64,000 nucleotides of DNA from Maniola hyperantus (Eukaryota > Arthropoda > Insecta > Lepidoptera > Nymphalidae): NCBI RefSeq assembly GCF_902806685.2, contig NC_048550.1, positions 9,033,383 to 9,097,382 on the forward strand, read 5' to 3'. This document shows, one piece after another, positions 36,111 to 47,989 of the stretch. The notes beneath the pieces were generated by a model. That model was not told the DNA's origin. It ran no database searches and saw nothing but the letters and a program-made list of their open reading frames with translations. Numbering within the stretch: the first letter of the stretch is position 1; every line of letters begins with the position of its first letter. The translations under genes were made by a program, and so were the position numbers.

Positions 36111-36170
36111 ACGTTTCCTATAATATAATATGATAAGTACATACTTATCATATTATATTATAGGAAACGT
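36111..36170. repeat. Perfect 29-bp inverted repeat, 2-bp spacer
   Basis: Arms 36111-36139 and 36142-36170 are exact reverse complements (left arm begins ACGTTTCCTATAATATAAT). The loop is only CA, so the 60 bp can form a complete hairpin or cruciform. Confidence 0.95.
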
Positions 36171-36957
36171 CACCTTACCTTATCGCATGACTGATTATGA
36201 TAAAAACATCTAGAAAACGCCCATAGCATAGAAATTATCTTTTCCTGTCCCGTAGCGTAGTTACTAGTCTAGATTTCCTTGAATTTTATTTTTCTAACGT
36301 CAAATCGAAATCTCTACAAATATTTTGCCCCACTTTGGGCACTTACTTTATATAATTTGACTGTATAAATAGGTACCTATTCATCCAAGACTGTAAATTA
36401 TTATCTATGGTGTACAAGAGGATCAACCTGGATAAACTTAGTTGAATGACAAATAATTTGAAATTGTTCTGTAAAAACCCCCATCTAAGAAAGGATTTTC
36501 ATTTTTCAGTTTCCACCCGTGACCCGAGCGAAGCCGGGTCGGATCAATAGTAGTAGTAGTGGTACTAAAGATTGCTGCACGGTAAATATTATGTACAAAT
36601 GACGATTTGGCCTTTGCTCTATTATTTATAAGTGCTGTTGTGTAAAAGTTTAAAAGTACTCGGAAGAAAAATAGAAAAAGTTGTTGCTGGGCCATTTCTG
36701 GACAATCCAAACAAGCCAATCTTTAAGCCTAAATGCCAAGTGGTAAAAGTTATATTATGGTTGCGGTTAAACTTTGGCTACCAATAAAAGCAAAGTGGGT
36801 TGCACAAGTCAGTAATCATAACGTCTGGAGTCTGGTCCATAGCTGTTAATAAGCGCTGACTCCAATCCATCCATGAATGCAATCCATTTTGTTTTCATTG
36901 ACTAATTATTGTTATAAATTTAAGTACTTAATAAAATATTTTAATAAATTTAGGTTA

Positions 36958-37178
36958 TCCATACTAATATTATAAATGCGAAAGTCTGTCCGTCTGTCTG
37001 TCCGTCTGTCTGCTAGCTTTTCACGGCCCATCCGTTTAACCGATTTTGATGAAATTTGGTATAGCTTGCATCCCGGGGAAGGACATAGGCTACTTTTGAT
37101 CCCGGAAAATTAAAGATTTCCCACGGGATTTTTAAAAACCTAAATCCACGCGGACGAAGTCGCGGGCATCGTCTAGTT
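36958..37178 (-). mobile_element. M1 dispersed repeat, full length
   Basis: Minus orientation: CATACTAATATTATAAATGC, a GTCTGTCC tract, then CCACGCGGACGAAGTCGCGG at the far end. Confidence 0.88.
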
Positions 37179-37977
37179 TTCTTATAATCGAGATTTATAA
37201 ATTTTCACGGTACTATCTGAATTTCGTGGCATAGTTAATGAACGACGTAGGAACCGAACTTAGCGAGTAGCACGGATTCTCCCTGCTCCACAATTTTTCA
37301 CCGAAGTGCTTGGCGCACAGGATGCCTGGGACACCCTGAGTTACAACGTTATCTAAACCTTATCATTTATCTTATCAGATACTAATCGTGAACATTTAGA
37401 TGTGTCATAAAGTTTCTAGAATTTTTGTGATTCCATGGATGAAGCGGTATTATATACAATCTTGTTTAAATCACAGAATATAATGTAATAGGTACGTATT
37501 TAAATGTATTAAAGTTAATGTTTGTACTCAGTTCGTTACATAGGTAATAAATTCATTCGCGCATCGTACATTCAATTGAGTTGAAACTTTGTACAGTTGT
37601 TGTTGGCAAATGTGTGAAGGGCTCTACTGATATTATAGTACCTAGGTACTGTAAAATATGTAAAATAGGTAGTGCGCAAGGCATTGCAATAACACTGGTA
37701 ATGATAACAGTGTTAATTAAAAAATACTTAAAGGCTCAAACATACCAAAAGCGTGACGGTAGCTGTACGCTCTCTGTAGGACGCAATACTAAACGCGCGC
37801 GTATGCGTGTTCGATTTGTGATACAAGTAATTAACTTTCATATGCACGCCATACTGTAGCGTGCTGTGCTGTATTCCTGTATACGGTAGATAGGCATCTA
37901 GGTAGGCCATAATATTGAATAATAGAACGTTTTCATTTTCACATGTAGTAAGTAAAAAGTAAAAATGTATCTCTTTA

Positions 37978-38195
37978 CTAGCTGACACGCCCCGGCTTCG
38001 CTCGGGTGGTGTTTGGAAAATTGAGGGGGAGGTTGAATTAATTTTTTCTCTCCGTAAGAACCATCCTCGTACTTCAAGGAATATTATAAAAAAAGATTAT
38101 TTTTTTTTAAAGAATGTTAGCATTATAGCAATTGGTTCAGCTGTTCTCGAGATTTGCGATGAGCAACACATTTAGTGATTCATTTTTATATTATA
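37978..38195 (+). mobile_element. M3 variant, 3'-diverged
   Basis: ACTAGCTGACACGCCCCGGC and TTCGCTCGGGTGG start. The body is diverged and the end is unclear. Confidence 0.65.
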
Positions 38196-39634
38196 GAATA
38201 ACATTAGTACATAATATGTACAAGCGTACAGAATATATATACAGAGACAATAGTCATTGATAGTGGCGCATTTTTCACTGTTTACGCATATTTATTACCC
38301 GATGCTGCTGACGTCACTTGTCATTTCAGTACTGAAAAATGCGCTTCCATTAGTTGTGACATGGAACTTGGAAGTATGGGTAGATTGGTGGCTATGGTGG
38401 GTCGATGGTATCTGTTACGTCATAGTTAGGCAACAGATAAGGACACCATAAAACATTATTTAAGGTCCTTATTTAGACACTTATCAAGTCGACTTTAAAC
38501 GTGAGAATTACTTAAGATAACATGAACGTTATTGACCTCAGTTAGGACAATTTGATAGAATTCCAGTAATTCAAGGCAGACTACAAAAGATAATTTCTTG
38601 AAGTAGGCGAAATATTTGTAAAGTCAAGACACTAGGTACATACTTCGAGGTTAAATAACGAAGCTAAGCTAAACGAATATTTTAACAAGTAAGTAAACCA
38701 ATAAGTCTCTAGTAGATACATAAATATTATGAATCATTATGAGGAACATTTATGCGTAAATGACATGTCCCGGCTGCCTCGCAACGTTCTAAATATATAC
38801 GAACCACGTGTTCTTTAACCGAATGAGGGGACATTGTTCGGTTCACAATCCGATTGAGGTCAAGTGCCCCATGTCTAGACATACCCCGTCCAATGGTTTC
38901 CGAAAGGTACCTATATTGTTCTACGCTTGGTATCGATAGTTTTTTGCGCATTATTTACCTCTTACGGTACTTATTGGAAAGATGACCAGACCAACAACAA
39001 TACAAGCTTTAAAATATAGTACCTACGTACTACGTAAAACATTCCATTATTCTACTTTAAGAGAAATCTGCGCTGGAAACTCAATATCACGGATTAGCAA
39101 CAGCGACCTAAGAGAAAGTGTACCAGATGAGAACTTCGCACTTAGATATAGCTTATACAAACGAGAATATACCTAAGAAGAATCAGTATCAAGCCCAAGG
39201 CAACTTATTTATTCGATCTTTTTTCAGGAAAACCCTTACCTTAGCATTGTGGACTGTGGTATAGTTGTGCAATATGTCAATGACTAATGAAAATCCATAG
39301 AAAAATAGCCAACAACTTACGTTTGCATCGATTTTCCTCTCGAATTTCAGGTGGCCTTTAATGTAGGACACACAGAAGGGACTACATTTGAATTGGCACT
39401 AATAAGGGCTTTCAAGCGAACTACAATGAGCCCCACAAGACACGACCGCACTTGGTTACATCGAAATGACGATTAGTGGCCGTCGCAAGTCGCAACCGCA
39501 AGCGCACGGCGACTCTACTGATAGACCGATAGTTAGCGACGCGAAAACTAATTTTAATTTTTAACGATAGTAAATATTTATTAAGTATTTTTTCAATAAC
39601 AGTTTGAAATAAATATTTTAATAATAGTATTTTA

Positions 39635-40073
39635 GGGTTCCGTACCTCTACTACCGTACCTCTCATTTCGGTTCTAAAGGAAAAAGAAACCATTATAGGA
39701 TCACTTCGTTGTCTGTCTGTCGTGTCTGTCAAGAAACCTATAGGGTTACTTATTGTTGATCTAGAATCATGCGCATGTAGGTAGGCCTTTTAATCACACA
39801 TTAAAGGAAAAATCTGAAAACAGTGAATTTGTGGTTACATCACAAAAAAAAATATGTTCATGATCAAATAACTTTCAGAGTAAGATAAATATACCAAGTG
39901 GGATGGGTATCGTATGAAAGGGCTTTACCTGTACATTCTAAAACGTTTTTTTTTTATTTTTTTATGCATAATAGTTTTTGATTTATCGTGCAAAATATCG
40001 AAAAAATACGCCTATAATAATATTACGGAACTCTTGGTGCGCCAGTCTGACTCGCACTTGGCCGGTTTTTTTA
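39635..40073 (+). mobile_element. M2 dispersed repeat, full length
   Basis: GGGTTCCGTACCTC start with an inserted repeat of ACCGTACCTC, GTTGTCTGTCTGTC, and CTCGCACTTGGCCGGTTTTT end. Confidence 0.85.
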
Positions 40074-40333
40074 ATAATTAGAAAACAATACCTACTTACT
40101 TATTATAGAGCTTAATAAAAAAATTGAACTGAAGTAATTGAATTGAAGTAATGTAGAGATTCGTCTCCTACTCTTCCTTTGCTTTCATTTTTCAAAAATT
40201 TCTCCCCCTCCCAGTAAGCTTAATTTTGTATTGAGACTCGCCAGTAAACTTAATTTTTAAAAATTAAGTTTATTTTGATGCGTAGTTAATATTTCTGGCT
40301 TTAGATAAAATAAATTTTTAACTATAGAATCAA

Positions 40334-40775
40334 GATGATGCCCGCGACTTCATCCGCGTAGATTTACTTACGTTTTTAAAAATTCCGTGGGAACTCTTTA
40401 ATTTTCCTAGATAAAAAATAGGTAGGTTCTATGTCCATCGGCTCCAGAATGCAAGCTATTTCTGTGCCAGAGATTATACTTACCAACTTGACACTTGTAC
40501 CTAATTAGTAATTACTAATCTCCACTCTCAAGTAGATGATGCCTGCAACTTCGACTTTTCAGATTTAGGTTTTTTTAAATCCCGTGCGAGTCCTTTAATT
40601 TTTGAAACCAAAAGTACAGGTAACAGGACCTTCCCCGGAATGCAAGCTACCCACGGAACAGAAAGAACAGAAGCTACCTATGTAGGTACCAAATTTTGTT
40701 AAAACCGTTTGAACGGCCGTGAGCTGTATTATAGCAGACAGACAGACACTTTCGCATTTATTATACTAAAGTAGG
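40334..40775 (+). mobile_element. Two diverged M1 fragments
   Basis: M1 start at 40334 (GATGCCCGCGACTTCATCC), a second near 40536 (GATGATGCCTGCAACTTC), then ACAGACAGACACTTTCGCAT. Confidence 0.7.
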
Positions 40776-41288
40776 TATACCGTATAGGTACTTTGTTTCA
40801 AATTCCATATTTCAAATTACCAAACATTCAATTCATTTAAATTTTGTGCATGGTGACTCCATCTGTTTTGTCTTATCAATATCACGTTCCAAGCCATTAT
40901 ATCGTGCGTTCAGGCAGTTCAGTTAGTAGTATTGAGCACTTAGTTCTACACTAAGATTACAGATGACACTAGTATAAAGTATGTAATAAATAAAAACACT
41001 AGATGGTACAAAAGATAAAATTCAAGGTAAAATAACATTGAATTTAAGTTAAGCATATTTATAAATATTTTTATGAGGAAAACCATTAAATAGAATCCGA
41101 GTTAAAAAATTCTAATCAAATGCAAAATCGTAACTTGATAGAGTAACTACCTACCCTCAAGTCATGTCTTTTTTTAGCATAATACCAATCTGGAAGGTGT
41201 ATCAAAATAATAGATTAGTATTTCTTTGCTTGGTTATTTTTTTTTTGTAAAAATCCTATTGAAACTACCTAAGTTTTATTTTGCAACT

Positions 41289-44200
41289 ATGGATATTAAC
41301 ACGATCACCGAAAGTTCTTTCAATAAAACAAGCACATTGCAGGAAAAAATGCCTAAAATATCTTTTGTGGTAAGTGGAAATTCAAATTAGGCTTGCTTAG
41401 ACATTAATAAATACTAAATTAAATTATAGTTCAAAGCCAAACATGTTTGAGTTCCGTTTTATATTGCTAGGTACCTATATTATTTGCCGGTTAAGTATTT
41501 GTTTTGTAAACTTTCTTTGTACAATACAAAACATTTACTTACTTCCAAGGAAAATCATGTCGTGTGTCGTGAATCACATCACGTGCTAATTTTCAATTTT
41601 GATAGGCTTTGTAAGTCATTATTATAAAGACATTAAGTTAGATACCCAGATATTTTTCTATTTGTGGCTTTTTGTGGCGTGAAAAACCCTTTTGCTAAGG
41701 AAAACCCAAAGCAGTTCTATCAGTTTTATTGTCAACAATTATTATTACGAGTATAGCAGGTATATAACGTGCTAAATAATGTTAATGAAAAGACGATGAG
41801 TTGTTAGACGTAATTTTAATTAGTTGAAATAGCTTCAAGATTTATGACACTTTGAATCGCAATTAATCTCACAATTATAATTAATTAATTATTAATCTAT
41901 ATTTGCTCATTATCTACCTTCATAATATTATATTATATATAAAATAAATGTAATTTTATATTGTTAGGTAATTGGTAGGTAATCGAGAAAAGGTACGTAG
42001 TGCCCCGTCCTTTAGTTTGGCTCGTTTTGGCGGGGGCACTGGCGTGCCCCCTGATATATACATAGGTAATACGATATAATTCGTATACTTAGACTACCTA
42101 CCTAATCAATTAAATATCTTCCCAAATAAAGTAAACAAAAATAGTGTTTCTAACTAATTGCATAAATAATTATATTTATACTTGTGTTTTATTTTTTTTT
42201 TTCTTTTAGAATAAAACATCTAATAATGCTGTCTCTAAGACAATACCGCGCGAGAAAAAAGGTACCTCCTTACTTACCTATTTTTTTCTTGTTACATATT
42301 TTACTAATTATAAGGACCCTTCTACTAAGTATCTACCAAATACATGATATTTATCTACGTACTATAAAATAGTACGTACATAAATACATAATAATATAGG
42401 TAGGAAGATATACATATTGTTCTGCTGACTTCCTGGCTGATTTGACCTCAACATCAAAGGAGATTGCCCATTTTCTTAGGAGCTTTGGGCCCCCCCTAAT
42501 ATAATTGTTATGTCATCATGGTTTTAATTTTATTTTGTAGACAAATAATTACCTTTTTATATTCTGCAAACGATTTCCATTTATTCACCCTGGTTATAAA
42601 GAAATCTTATTTTTTATGTTGCCGATATTAAAGTTATATTTAATTAATACTTCTTCAAAATAAATGGATGTTTACGATTTTAACTGTAATTGTTGATATT
42701 TTCAATAATAGAGTGAAAGAAAAGTCGTAATGAAACATATAATCGTAAAAAATAACACATTTTTAAAAATTAGTTTAAGTTTTGACCCGGCGCGCCACAA
42801 AGGAGGGCCCGTTCACGGGCGATCTCCTTTACATAATATTTGTAAAAGTAACTCACAAGAAAAATATCTACTTAGCAAACTTTAGACTGGTTTGGGAGGC
42901 AGGTATCAAGTTTCAAAAAAGAAAATTCTGTTAAATTAATAGACCTACCTACCTACAAATATTTTTTCATATAATTTTCCTTTATAGAATGAAAAAAGTA
43001 CAGAATTTCATCCACGTTCCATTGAAAACTGGGTCAAGGTTTTTAATTTTCCACGTTATTCTGTTTTCAAGACATTTTACTTGTCGTGATTATAAAATTA
43101 TAATATTATATACCTACTTATTATATATACTTAGGTACATAATATAGGCACTGAAATGGACATTAAAATGCACGCTGGAGAACGTGTAAAATGACAGTTA
43201 TTTTTTGTGCCGATTCAAAGCGCCCCACCAAGCGTACCGGGAAAGGGAATTAAAATTAGTACTTTGTTTAAAATGGCTTTCGTGTTGCTGATGTTGATAC
43301 TATGTTGCCATGTGTCTCATCATCACTAATATTAAGTTTCGGAACTTACGTACTTTTACGTACGAACGTACGCTCATACTGAAAGAAGCTCACTGCTGCG
43401 ATCAGCGCCAAAATGGTAAAAACCAATTTATCAAATGTACTTACCTGCAGTCGTATTTTCTTTGAAAACTGAGTAAGTATAGTTGTGACGGACAATAATT
43501 ACGGAAACCTACACTGCGCGTGGCCCGACACGCACTTGACCGTTTTTAGGGTTCCGTACCTCAAAAGGAAAAACGGAACCCTTATAGGATCACTTTGTTG
43601 TCTGTCTGTCTGTCGGTCTGTCAAGAAACCTACAGGGTACTTCCCGTTGACCTAGAATCATGAAATTTGGCAGGTAGGTAGGTATTATAGCAGACATTAG
43701 GGGAAAAATCTGCAAACCGTGACTTTGTGGTTTTATTACAAAAAAAAAAATTGTGGTAATAAACTAAAAATTGGTATTTTCAATTTTCGAAGTAAGGTAA
43801 CTATATCAAGTGGGGTATCATATGAAAGGGTTTCAACAGATTTTTATTTAATTTTGTGCATCATAGTTTTTGAATTATCGTGCAAAATGTCAAAAAAATA
43901 CGACTGTAGTACGGAACCCTCGTCGCGCGAGCCTGACTCGCACTTGGCCGGTTTTTTTTAAACGGCTTTGATACACGGAAGAACAGTCAAAATTGATCCT
44001 ATAAGCAGGGTTACGAAAGTATAGGTGAACTTTATAGACACACACAGACTGCTAAACACACACTTCTTATTTTTCTTATTCCAGAAGCTTTGGTTGCTGT
44101 AAAAAGGGACCCTGCGGTTTTAGAAGCCAAGCTGTCGATTAATGATCATAGTTTCTCGAATCCTCAAAAGACTCCAAAAAACCCAAAAAGATTCCAAACA

Positions 44201-45942
44201 GGTAAATAATTTTTAACCGACTTCCAAAAAGGAGGTCGTTCTCAACTCAGCCCGTTTTCTTTTAAATGTTTGTTTGTTTTTAAACGATTTGCCTACAGTA
44301 CGCGACAGGTTTAAATGGAATAGGGAAGGGAACGCCCCGCACAGCCCCCGCGCTAACCCGGTACGGGCGAGCGTGGGTGACGTGCGGGAGTGCGGGGCGT
44401 CCCCCCGCCTCATTGCCCCATTGCCATCTCAACCTGTCGCGGACTATAGATCGACGAGACTACCTAAAGCGGTTTGAGTCAGACGCAACTGTTTGTGTGA
44501 TTGCAGGTAATACTCCAGATCCAAAGAATCGCTTGGACTTTGAGAGCATGGTGTCCATGGAGCGTGATGCGCTGCTTTCGCTGCCACCCAACCAGTTCTG
44601 CCTCATCCTGAAATATGTGCAAACTCTTCGCCAGCAACGAATCATGATACAACAACAAATCGTAAGTACAATAGCCGGCAATAAATATTGTACATCGACC
44701 TTTTGAGCGTTGTCTCTGTCACTCATACCTATGTGACGTTTTGTCGGTCTCAACGACAGAGACAACGCTCTACAAATCACTATCACTTTCTAAAGGTCGA
44801 TGTACAATATTTTGTGCCGCGTACTGTTGTAGGTATATGAATGGAACTGTAAATTAACCTATTTTTGCAATGATCTTGCGGCAGAAAAAAGCTGTATAGC
44901 CTAGTTGTTAACGTTGGCCTCCTAGTCGTGAGTCAGAGGTTCTGTCTCAGGCACACACCTCTAACTTTTCGGAGTCATGTGCGTTTTAAGCACTGAAGTA
45001 TAATATCACTTGCCGTAACGTTGAAAGAAAACATCGTGAGAAAAGTTGCATGCCTGAGAGACTAATTCAAAGTCCTGACTGACTGACTGACATATATATC
45101 AACGCACAGCCTAAACTACTGGTCCTAGAGACATGAAATTTGGAGGGTGTATTTTTTGTAAAGAGTAGGTATCCACTAAGAAAGGATTTTTCGAAATTCT
45201 ACCCCTAAGTGGGTTAAATAGGGGATGCAAGTTTGTATGAAAGTCCATCATTTTCCAAGTTATTTGCATGAAAATTGGTATTTGGGTTTTCGGTCACAAA
45301 TGAAGAAATACGTGTTCCAGGATTTTTGGAAATTCAACCCCCACCTCTATTTTCTAAATTTCACCCGAGCGAAGCCGGGGCGGGTCAGCTAGTACAGTAT
45401 ATAATAACTGTATGATAATAGAATACTTAAATAACATCGATATTTCGACCCAGTTGCATGGGTCGTGGTCACGACCGGACTGTAGTGCTGCGAGAGATGA
45501 AAGGGAGTAGCGAACTACCCTCTTTCTTGTTGTTTTCGTTAGAACTTCACGATCTGTCCGGCAAAATGCACTCACAACATCACTATTAACTTTGCATGTC
45601 GTACGACGCTGCACTACATTCTATTATGTCGTTAAACCACGAAATAAGCCTAAAATTATGAATAATTTATTATTATTAGTTCTCTATAATGTTTCGAAGT
45701 GACCTTCATGAGTCTTTGTTACTTGAAATACTTAAACTTCCATGTATTTGTTTAATTTCCAGGAGTGCAGGTTTTGTAAGAACAACAAGCAGCCAGAGGT
45801 GTGGTACAACACCCATGTGCTGAAGGACGCGCAGGGCCGCGTGCAGTGCCCCGTCCTGCGCGCGTTCGTCTGCCCGCGGTGCGGTGCCACGGGCGACCGC
45901 GCGCACACCATCTCCTATTGCCCCAAAACCAAGAGGCGCTAG
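41289..45942 (+). CDS. nanos: Nanos, five coding exons, complete
   Basis: Translational repressor that works with Pumilio and deadenylases in germ cells. Exons: 41289-41369, 42210-42261, 44085-44201, 44507-44661, 45763-45942. All are GT-AG; phases 0, 1, 1, 0 agree, giving 194 codons. Residues 136-194 form the Nanos-type zinc finger with all eight ligands at canonical spacing: C137, C140, H153, C164 and C172, C175, H183, C188, including the signature HVLKDAQGRVQCP and GATGDRAH. The N-terminal part is Ser/Lys/Asn-rich and low in identity, as usual; MDINTITESSFNK is the likely start because it precedes a good donor and joins in phase. The last exon is much richer in C and G than the others. The 305-bp third intron contains a hairpin MITE and the fourth contains a MITE, a SINE and an M3 copy. 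Lepidoptera have several nanos paralogues; which one this is was not decided. Confidence 0.9.
43547..43957 (+). mobile_element. M2 dispersed repeat in nanos intron 2
   Basis: TTAGGGTTCCGTACCTCAAA start and CTCGCACTTGGCCGGTTTTT end. It is preceded at 43475-43546 by a fragment of a related repeat ending CACGCACTTGACCG. Confidence 0.88.
44296..44449. mobile_element. G+C-rich hairpin MITE in nanos intron 3
   Basis: Inverted ends AGTACGCGACAGG and CCTGTCGCGGACTATA. The interior is a second fold-back: AACGCCCCGCACAGC against GTGCGGGGCGTCC. It occupies about half of a 305-bp intron. Preceding it at 44213-44240 is the end of a different repeat (AACCGACTTCCAAAAAGGAG). Confidence 0.82.
44674..44820. 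mobile_element. MITE (family of 8111) in nanos intron 4
   Basis: GCCGGCAATAAATATTGTAC start, GAGCGTTGTCTCTGTC and GACAGAGACAACGCTC arms, GATGTACAATATTTTGTGCC end. It begins about 12 nt after the exon 4 splice donor. Confidence 0.8.
44891..45061 (+). mobile_element. SINE-A with degraded tRNA head, 3'-truncated
   Basis: GCTGTATAGCCTAGTTGTTA head with a broken B-box, body to TTGCATGCCTGAGAG. Confidence 0.8.
45077..45394 (-). mobile_element. M3 variant in nanos intron 4
   Basis: CTGACTGACTGACATATATA, CCACTAAGAAAGGATTTTTC, and GCGAAGCCGGGGCGGGTCAG at the 5' end of the element, minus orientation. Confidence 0.83.
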
Positions 45943-45978
45943 CTCCAGCGTCGGCAACATTCCACAAACATGCCGCCT

Positions 45979-45984
45979 AATAAA
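45979..45984 (+). terminator. Poly(A) signal of nanos
   Basis: AATAAA, 37 nt after the TAG stop, implying a very short 3' UTR unless a distal site is used. Confidence 0.65.
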
Positions 45985-46035
45985 AAGAATTCCTTGAATT
46001 TCATTTTATTTTATCTTAGATTACCTACTTAAAGT

Positions 46036-46735
46036 ATTTTATTTTATTCAGATACAAGTTAGACCTTGACTGCAATCTCACCTGGTGGTAAGTGATGAAG
46101 CGGGCTAACCTGGAAGGGGTATGGCAGTTTTTAGGATTCCGTACCTTAAAAGAGAAAAAGGGAATCCTTATAGGATCACTTCGTTGTCTGTCTGTCTGTT
46201 CGGCTGTCCGGTCTGTCAAGAAAACCTATAGGGTACTTCCCGTTGACCTAGAATTATGAAATTTGGCAGGTAGATCTTATAGCACAAGTAGGTAAAGGAA
46301 AAAATCCGAAGACCGTAAATTTGTGGTTTCATCACAAAAAAAAATTAAAATGTGTTCATGAACAAATAATTAATAATTAGTATTTTCAATTTTCAAACTA
46401 AGATAACTGATGTGGTGACAAGTAGGGTATTATAATATTATGAAAGGGTTTTACCTGAACATTCTAAAACTGATTTTTATTTATTTTATGCATATAATGG
46501 TTTTTGTTTTATCGTGCAAAATGTTGAAAAATACCCGAGTACGGAAACCTTGGTGCGCGAGTATAACTCGCACTTGGCTGGTTGTTAATTAACCCTTTGG
46601 TTTCTACACGGTAACGTACCGGAACGCTAAATCGGTTGTCGGCACGGCTTTGCCAGTAGGGTACCTAGTAACTAGCCACGGCTGAAGCCTCCCACTATTA
46701 GACCGAGAAAATTTAGAAACTATAAAATTTCAAAA
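46036..46735 (-). mobile_element. SINE-B interrupted by an M2 insertion
   Basis: 46036-46127 is the SINE-B 3' part (CAGATACAAGTTAG to GGTATGGCAGTTTTT). The SINE resumes at about 46590 (ACCCTTTGGTTTCTACACGG) and runs to CCTCCCACTATTAGACCGAG. The intervening 46128-46588 is a complete M2. Confidence 0.8.
46128..46588 (+). mobile_element. M2 inserted in SINE-B
   Basis: TTAGGATTCCGTACCTTAAA start to ACTCGCACTTGGCTGG end. It is the younger of the two elements. Confidence 0.82.
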
Positions 46736-46869
46736 TTCCACTTCTAAAACTCCATGAAGGCAAGTATAATATAACAACGTATGCACGTATACACTCTTAC
46801 AGTAAGTACCTAATAGCACAGAATATATAATATGCTAATAGCATTAATAGCATTTGAAAAAAGTTTTTT

Positions 46870-47086
46870 AGCTGATGCCCGTGACCTCGTCCGCGTGGAT
46901 TTAGGTTTAAAAAAATTCCGTGAGAATTCTTTGATTTTTCTGATTAACAAACACATAACCCTCCTTTGGGCTTCGCGGCAGTCGGGTAAAAAGTAGCCTA
47001 GTCGATACGTTGTTCCGTTGCGGCGTGATTGAAAGACAAACCATCAAACAAACACATTTTCCCATTTATAATAATGGGTAGTGAAA
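46870..47086 (+). mobile_element. M1 dispersed repeat with small insertion
   Basis: TAGCTGATGCCCGTGACCTC start and TCCCATTTATAATAATGGGT end. An extra segment interrupts it near 46943-46986. Confidence 0.75.
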
Positions 47087-47302
47087 AAAAACCGGCCCAT
47101 TAGCTTTCTAAAAGCAGTTTAATATTGAAAAAGCATAGGTGCTCTGATTAAGATACTTAGTAATTTTATGAGAACGTGCCTCATAATACACAATACCGGG
47201 CAAATTGGACCAATTTCATGGATACAGAGGCGGATTTGCAGTCTTAGCCGCTCTAGGCCCCAGGCCAGAGCCGCCCCTTTCCCAGCTCTAATCATATTAA
47301 AG

Positions 47303-47512
47303 ACTAACTTATGCTCGCGACTTCATCCGCGTGGACCACACGAATTTCATACCCCTATTTCATCCTCTTAGAGGTTAAATTTTCAAAAATCCTGTCTTAG
47401 CGGATGCCTACGTCATAATAGATATCTGCATGCCAAATCTCAGCCCGATCCGTTCCGGGTTCGAAATTTGTGTAGTCCACGCGGATGAAGTCGCGAGCAT
47501 AAGCTAGTTTAA
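47303..47512. mobile_element. M3 snap-back (head-to-head partial copies)
   Basis: 47305-47350 reads CTAACTTATGCTCGCGACTT onward in plus orientation. 47460-47508 is the same M3 start in minus orientation (GTAGTCCACGCGGATGAAGT, ATAAGCTAGTTT), so the ends can pair. Confidence 0.8.
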
Positions 47513-47519
47513 ATATATA

Positions 47520-47725
47520 TAAAAAGACTTGTTCTGACTGACAAACTGATTTATCAACGCACAGCCTAAACTGCTGGGTTTAGAAACATGAAATATTGAC
47601 AGTAAGCTCCTTTTCTAACGTAGGCACCCACTAAGAAAGGATTTTTGAAAGTTCAACCCCTAAGGGGGTTAAATAGGATATGGAAGTTTGTATGAAAGTC
47701 ATTTATTTTTAAAGTTACATCGATA
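47520..47725 (-). mobile_element. M3 dispersed repeat
   Basis: ATCAACGCACAGCCTAAACT, then CCCCTAAGGGGGTTAAATAG, minus orientation, truncated. Confidence 0.75.
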
Positions 47726-47989
47726 AAAATTGTTATATAAGCATCGATATAAATGGTCAAGCAAACAAAATTTTTCACGGTTTTGGAACCAGATAAATCA
47801 GCGCCACCTCTTAGATAGGACTAATGAACGACTCGTTTGAAATCCAGACGTCACTGAGGTTGCATTGGTGCTAAAGCACCACTGAGTCAGTGCCATTTTG
47901 ATTGTTCAAAAGCCCTGTCCATACAAAGTAATATCAAATAGTATGTATGTGGCTTTCGGTTAAAAATAATAATATTATGTAAGTATTTC

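Larger units (their letters stand above)
18381..41288. other. Long divergent intergenic region between lama-like gene and nanos
   Basis: About 23 kb between two start codons pointing apart. Outside the listed elements, the stretches 20357-21223, 21936-22741, 23246-24354, 25966-27451, 28391-29272, 32508-34690, 34782-36957, 37179-37977, 38196-39634 and 40776-41288 are A+T-rich with no gene I can support. The last part carries the presumed nanos promoter; TCAGTT at 40920 is a possible initiator, unproven. Confidence 0.5.

Noticed and set aside
38727..38951. 74-codon minus-strand ORF
   Set aside because: No recognisable family, no flanking splice or poly(A) evidence.
42988..43023. Extra nanos exon (NEKSTEFHPRSIENWVK)
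   Set aside because: The acceptor is good, but the only donor is GTTTTT and including it after exon 2 creates an immediate stop. Exon 2 joins exon 3 in phase without it. A cassette in another isoform cannot be excluded.
44213..44786. Several ORFs of 66-109 codons on both strands
   Set aside because: Shadows of nanos exon 4 and of the G+C-rich hairpin MITE. Only the spliced frame gives a Nanos protein.
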